Both the position numbers and the translations under genes were made by a program. A DNA stretch of 8,814 nt, taken from an uncultured Verrucomicrobia subdivision 3 bacterium (GTDB lineage: Bacteria > Verrucomicrobiota > Verrucomicrobiae > Limisphaerales > CAMLLE01). The stretch covers positions 1-8,814 of the forward strand of contig CAMLLE010000093.1 in assembly GCA_946480555.1 (NCBI GenBank), in the 5' to 3' direction. Under the pieces are notes generated by a model, which saw nothing but the letters and a program-made list of their open reading frames with translations, did no database searches and was not told the origin of the DNA. Shown here one piece after another: positions 6,565 to 8,814 of this stretch (its first letter is position 1; the number at the start of each line of letters is the position of its first letter).

Positions 6565-8067
6565 ATGAAATCGCTGCGCTCCCTGCTGCGCGGATTCCCG
6601 GCATTGTTGCTCGGAATTGGAACCGTCACCGCACCAGGCGCTGAGGTACCCACCAACGCCCTCATGGCGCCGAAGCCGCCCGACTCCGCCACGATTCGCA
6701 TCACGCCGGAAGGGGAACGTTCCGCCACTGCGTTGGGCGTGGGTTCCTGGATCTGGACCACGAACTTCGGCGAGAAACAGATTTGCCGCGTTTGGAAAGC
6801 ATTCGAACTTCCCGCCACAAACCAGGTGAAGTCCGCCATCCTGCGCATCACCGCCGACAACCTCTACCGGCTCTACCTGGACGGCAGGGAAATCGGTGAA
6901 GGCGGAAACTGGAAGAGTCTGACTGAATACGATTTCACCTACCTGCTCAACGATTCTGGCCGGCATGTGCTCGCGGTGGAGGCGCTGAACGACAGCCTTG
7001 AAGCAGGCATTCTCCTGGGCTTGCGCGTGCGCTTCATGGATGGCACAGAATTGAAGTTGAATTCCGACGGCAGCTGGCGCGTGGCGGACAACGAAGACAA
7101 GCGCTGGCATTCGCGCGAACGGGCTCCCGCTCACTGGCCTCACGCGCAAGTGGTCGGTGTCGTGGGCCAGCTGCCCTATTGGATGAACCCGGTCAGCGTC
7201 ATTCCCACACCGCCACTGCGCCCGCCGCAATTGCGCTTCTGGCAGAATGGGTGGTTTCTCACCGGCGTCCTGACAGTGTGCGCCATTGCTCTCGCATTGA
7301 GCCTGCGCCTTGCCGCTAAACTCGCGCTCCAAACCCGCGCGCAGAAGTTGCTGGAGACGGAGCGCGCCCGCATTGCCCGCGACATCCATGACGATCTCGG
7401 CGCGGCGCTCACACAAATCGTGCTCCAAGGTGAGGTAGCGATGACGGAGTTTCCCCAGGATTCTAAAGCGGGCGTTCAGTTCCGCGAACTGTGCGAACGC
7501 GCCCGCGCGGCCTCCCACGCGCTGGACGAAGTCGTCTGGGCCGTGAACTCCAAACGCGACACGCTGCGCGATTTTTCCTCCTACCTCTGCAAATATGCGC
7601 AGGCGTTTCTCGCTTCAACCCAGATCCGCTGCCGGCTGGATGTGCAGCCCAATCTCCCGGCCATTGTTTTCGATCTGCCCGTGCGGCGCGGATTGCTGCT
7701 GGCGATGAAGGAAGCGTTGAACAACGCCGCCAAGCACTCGCACGCGACGGAAATCTTCGTCCGCGTTTACCATGCGGATGATGAAGTGGTTGCGGTGGTT
7801 GAAGACAATGGGCGCGGGTTTGACGCCGCCGATCTCGCCGGCGATCGCAATGGCCTGTCGAACATGCAGCAGCGGCTCGGCGAATTGGGCGGCCGCTGCC
7901 GCATCGTCAGCACACCCGGCGCGGGCTGCCTGGTCGAATTCCGAATGCCCCTGTCGCATCCTTCCTCCCGCTCGCCATTTCGCTGGCGGTTGCTGTTCCA
8001 ACGCCGTTCCAAAAATCCACCCCCTGCGACGCTGCCCGCCGCCCGCGAGCACTTTTCCCGAACATGA
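6565..8067 (+). CDS. Membrane sensor histidine kinase, NarL/DegS class (HisKA_3), with galactose-binding-like periplasmic domain
   Basis: From the ATG at 6565 the product has 500 residues. A signal sequence spans 1-26 (MKSLRSLLRGFPALLLGIGT, ending in APGA). The periplasmic part (about 50-200) has WIWTTNF, FELPATNQVKSAILRITADN, YRLYLDGREIGEG and LNDSGRHVLAVEALN. This is the pattern of the jelly-roll, galactose-binding-like modules found at the N-terminus of bacterial rhamnosidases and related glycosidases. One membrane helix follows at about 229-250. The HisKA_3 helix carries the phosphorylated histidine H275 in ERARIARDIHDDLGAALTQI. The ATPase domain has the N box (MKEALNNAAKHS, N386/N387), G1 (VEDNGRGFD, about 412-420) and G2 (GLSNMQQRLGELGG, 430-443). 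A basic, proline-rich tail of about 35 residues ends the protein. It would autophosphorylate and pass phosphate to the adjacent regulator. In-frame ATGs at 6547 and 6505 are alternatives; 6565 gives the cleanest signal peptide, and none has a Shine-Dalgarno sequence. Confidence 0.88.
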   Translation: MKSLRSLLRGFPALLLGIGTVTAPGAEVPTNALMAPKPPDSATIRITPEGERSATALGVGSWIWTTNFGEKQICRVWKAFELPATNQVKSAILRITADNLYRLYLDGREIGEGGNWKSLTEYDFTYLLNDSGRHVLAVEALNDSLEAGILLGLRVRFMDGTELKLNSDGSWRVADNEDKRWHSRERAPAHWPHAQVVGVVGQLPYWMNPVSVIPTPPLRPPQLRFWQNGWFLTGVLTVCAIALALSLRLAAKLALQTRAQKLLETERARIARDIHDDLGAALTQIVLQGEVAMTEFPQDSKAGVQFRELCERARAASHALDEVVWAVNSKRDTLRDFSSYLCKYAQAFLASTQIRCRLDVQPNLPAIVFDLPVRRGLLLAMKEALNNAAKHSHATEIFVRVYHADDEVVAVVEDNGRGFDAADLAGDRNGLSNMQQRLGELGGRCRIVSTPGAGCLVEFRMPLSHPSSRSPFRWRLLFQRRSKNPPPATLPAAREHFSRT

Positions 8068-8750
8068 ACAGCCTTCGTTCCGAAGAACCCAAACGCCTGA
8101 ACTTCTCCGCCGAATCGCCGCTGAAGATTGCGCTCGTGGAAGACAAACGTGACGTCCGCGAAAGCTGGGCGCGGTTGATCAACTCGTTCCCAGACTTCGC
8201 CTGCATGTGGCAATGCCCATCCGCCGAGGAAGCCCTGCGCGTGCTTCCGCTGGCCCGACCGGACGTGATCCTGATGGACATTTTCCTGCCGCGCATGTCC
8301 GGCATCGAATGCACCGCGCGGATGAAATTGCAGCTGCCGAAAACTCCCATCGTGATGCTCACCGCGTCGGACGACGACGAAATGGTATTTGTGGCCTTGG
8401 AAGCGGGCGCGGATGGCTACCTGCTCAAGCGCACCAAACCCGGCGACTTGCGGGCGGCCTTGCTGGATGTGCTGAGCGGCGGCGCACCCATGACCAGCGA
8501 GATCGCGCGGCGAGTGGTGGAATCGTTCCGCCAGCGGGCGCGGGGCCGCGACGAAAGCATCAGCCTTACGGCGCGCGAGGAGGAAACATTGCTGCTGCTT
8601 TCGAAGGGTTACTCGAACAAGGAAATCGCCGACAAACTGAGCCTCAGCGTGGAAACCGTGCGCAGCCATCTCAAACACATCTACGAGAAGATGCACGTCC
8701 GCTCCCGCGCCGAAGCCGTCGCTCGCTACATGTCCGGAAAAAACGGCTGA
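8064..8750 (+). CDS. NarL/LuxR-family response regulator
   Basis: The product has 228 residues. The receiver domain (about 20-137) has the acidic pocket E26-D27 (KIALVEDKRDVRESW), the phosphoacceptor D72 (VILMDIFLPRMSGIE), the switch T100 (IVMLTAS) and K122 (DGYLLKRTKPGDL). All key residues are present, so it should be phosphorylatable. The C-terminal LuxR-type helix-turn-helix (about 166-222) reads LTAREEETLLLLSKGYSNKE, then a recognition-helix region with SVETVRSHLKHIYEKM and HVRSRAEAVARY. The length is normal for the family apart from a slightly long N-terminal extension of about 19 residues. The start codon overlaps the kinase stop as ATGA (8064-8067), which indicates one transcript, translational coupling and a cognate pair. 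By analogy with the family it is a cytoplasmic transcription factor. The targets are unknown; the repeats upstream of the kinase gene are one candidate. Confidence 0.93.
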   Translation: MNSLRSEEPKRLNFSAESPLKIALVEDKRDVRESWARLINSFPDFACMWQCPSAEEALRVLPLARPDVILMDIFLPRMSGIECTARMKLQLPKTPIVMLTASDDDEMVFVALEAGADGYLLKRTKPGDLRAALLDVLSGGAPMTSEIARRVVESFRQRARGRDESISLTAREEETLLLLSKGYSNKEIADKLSLSVETVRSHLKHIYEKMHVRSRAEAVARYMSGKNG

Positions 8751-8794
8751 ACTCGGAGACTTAGAGCGGTTACCAGAAGAAATTTCCGACAACC

Positions 8795-8814
8795 GCGGAG
8801 ACGCGGAGACGCGG
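8795..8814. repeat. Tandem 8-base repeat (GCGGAGAC) entering from the right edge
   Basis: Two exact copies of GCGGAGAC (8795-8802 and 8803-8810) are followed by GCGG of a third, which the window edge cuts. It begins 45 bases after the regulator stop. The full array length cannot be judged. Short purine-rich tandem repeats of this kind lie between genes in some Verrucomicrobia and Planctomycetes, which is from memory rather than a search. The 44 bases between the regulator stop and the repeat show no clear terminator. Confidence 0.6.

Noticed and set aside
4820..6568. Plus-strand open frame of 582 codons spanning the N-terminal half of the repeat protein and the divergent region
   Set aside because: The antisense strand encodes an intact signal peptide, LamG and Ig modules. 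The plus-strand product is compositionally odd and resembles no protein family I know.
6457..7518. Minus-strand open frame of 353 codons opposite the kinase N-terminal half
   Set aside because: The kinase on the plus strand has conserved motifs throughout; the antisense product has none.
7767..8792. Minus-strand open frame of 341 codons opposite the end of the kinase and the whole regulator
   Set aside because: Both plus-strand genes are well supported with all catalytic residues, and the antisense frame even crosses their ATGA junction.
8795..8814. Possible CRISPR array at the right edge
   Set aside because: The repeat unit is only 8 bases with no spacers between copies, so it is a simple tandem repeat.
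1..8814. Mobile element, phage, toxin-antitoxin or RNA genes
   Set aside because: I saw no transposase, integrase, terminal inverted repeats, tRNA-like or rRNA-like sequence, or small paired genes in the window.

Overview
This GC-rich window most likely comes from a Verrucomicrobiota genome, in the Pedosphaera/Limisphaerales style. The evidence is the combination of an H-X9-DG pseudopilin, a PEP-CTERM protein, a very long LamG/Ig/beta-strand-repeat surface protein with a Trp/Gly-containing C-terminal module, a GH106-like glycosidase and an NarL-type sensor pair. None of the six genes has a convincing Shine-Dalgarno sequence, which also fits that kind of lineage. The assignment is an inference from family content, not from a marker gene.

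Minus-strand block (1-6307). Reading in the direction of transcription, a 1365-residue secreted repeat protein (6307-2210) is followed after 43 bases by a 232-residue PEP-CTERM protein (2166-1468). The 43-base spacer is built largely of five degenerate heptamers. A strong 36-base hairpin (1421-1386) then separates this pair from a type II secretion-like pseudopilin (1373-609). After a further 183 bases comes the N-terminal 141 codons of a GH106-like (alpha-L-rhamnosidase family) glycosidase, which starts at 425 and runs off the left edge. All four products carry export or prepilin signals, so this half of the window encodes envelope or extracellular functions.

Divergent control region (6308-6564). 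It contains four related ATCCCxCGA-like elements 21 to 24 bases apart, one of them extended into an inverted repeat. This is a candidate operator array lying between the surface-protein gene and the two-component genes.

Plus-strand block (6565-8750). A membrane histidine kinase of the HisKA_3/NarL class has a periplasmic domain that looks like a galactose-binding jelly roll. It overlaps by ATGA a 228-residue NarL/LuxR-type response regulator. The simplest model is that the kinase senses an extracellular ligand, possibly a sugar, and the regulator acts on nearby promoters, including its own and perhaps the surface-protein/glycosidase side. That regulatory link is inference. The last bases (8795-8814) enter an 8-base tandem repeat that continues out of the window.
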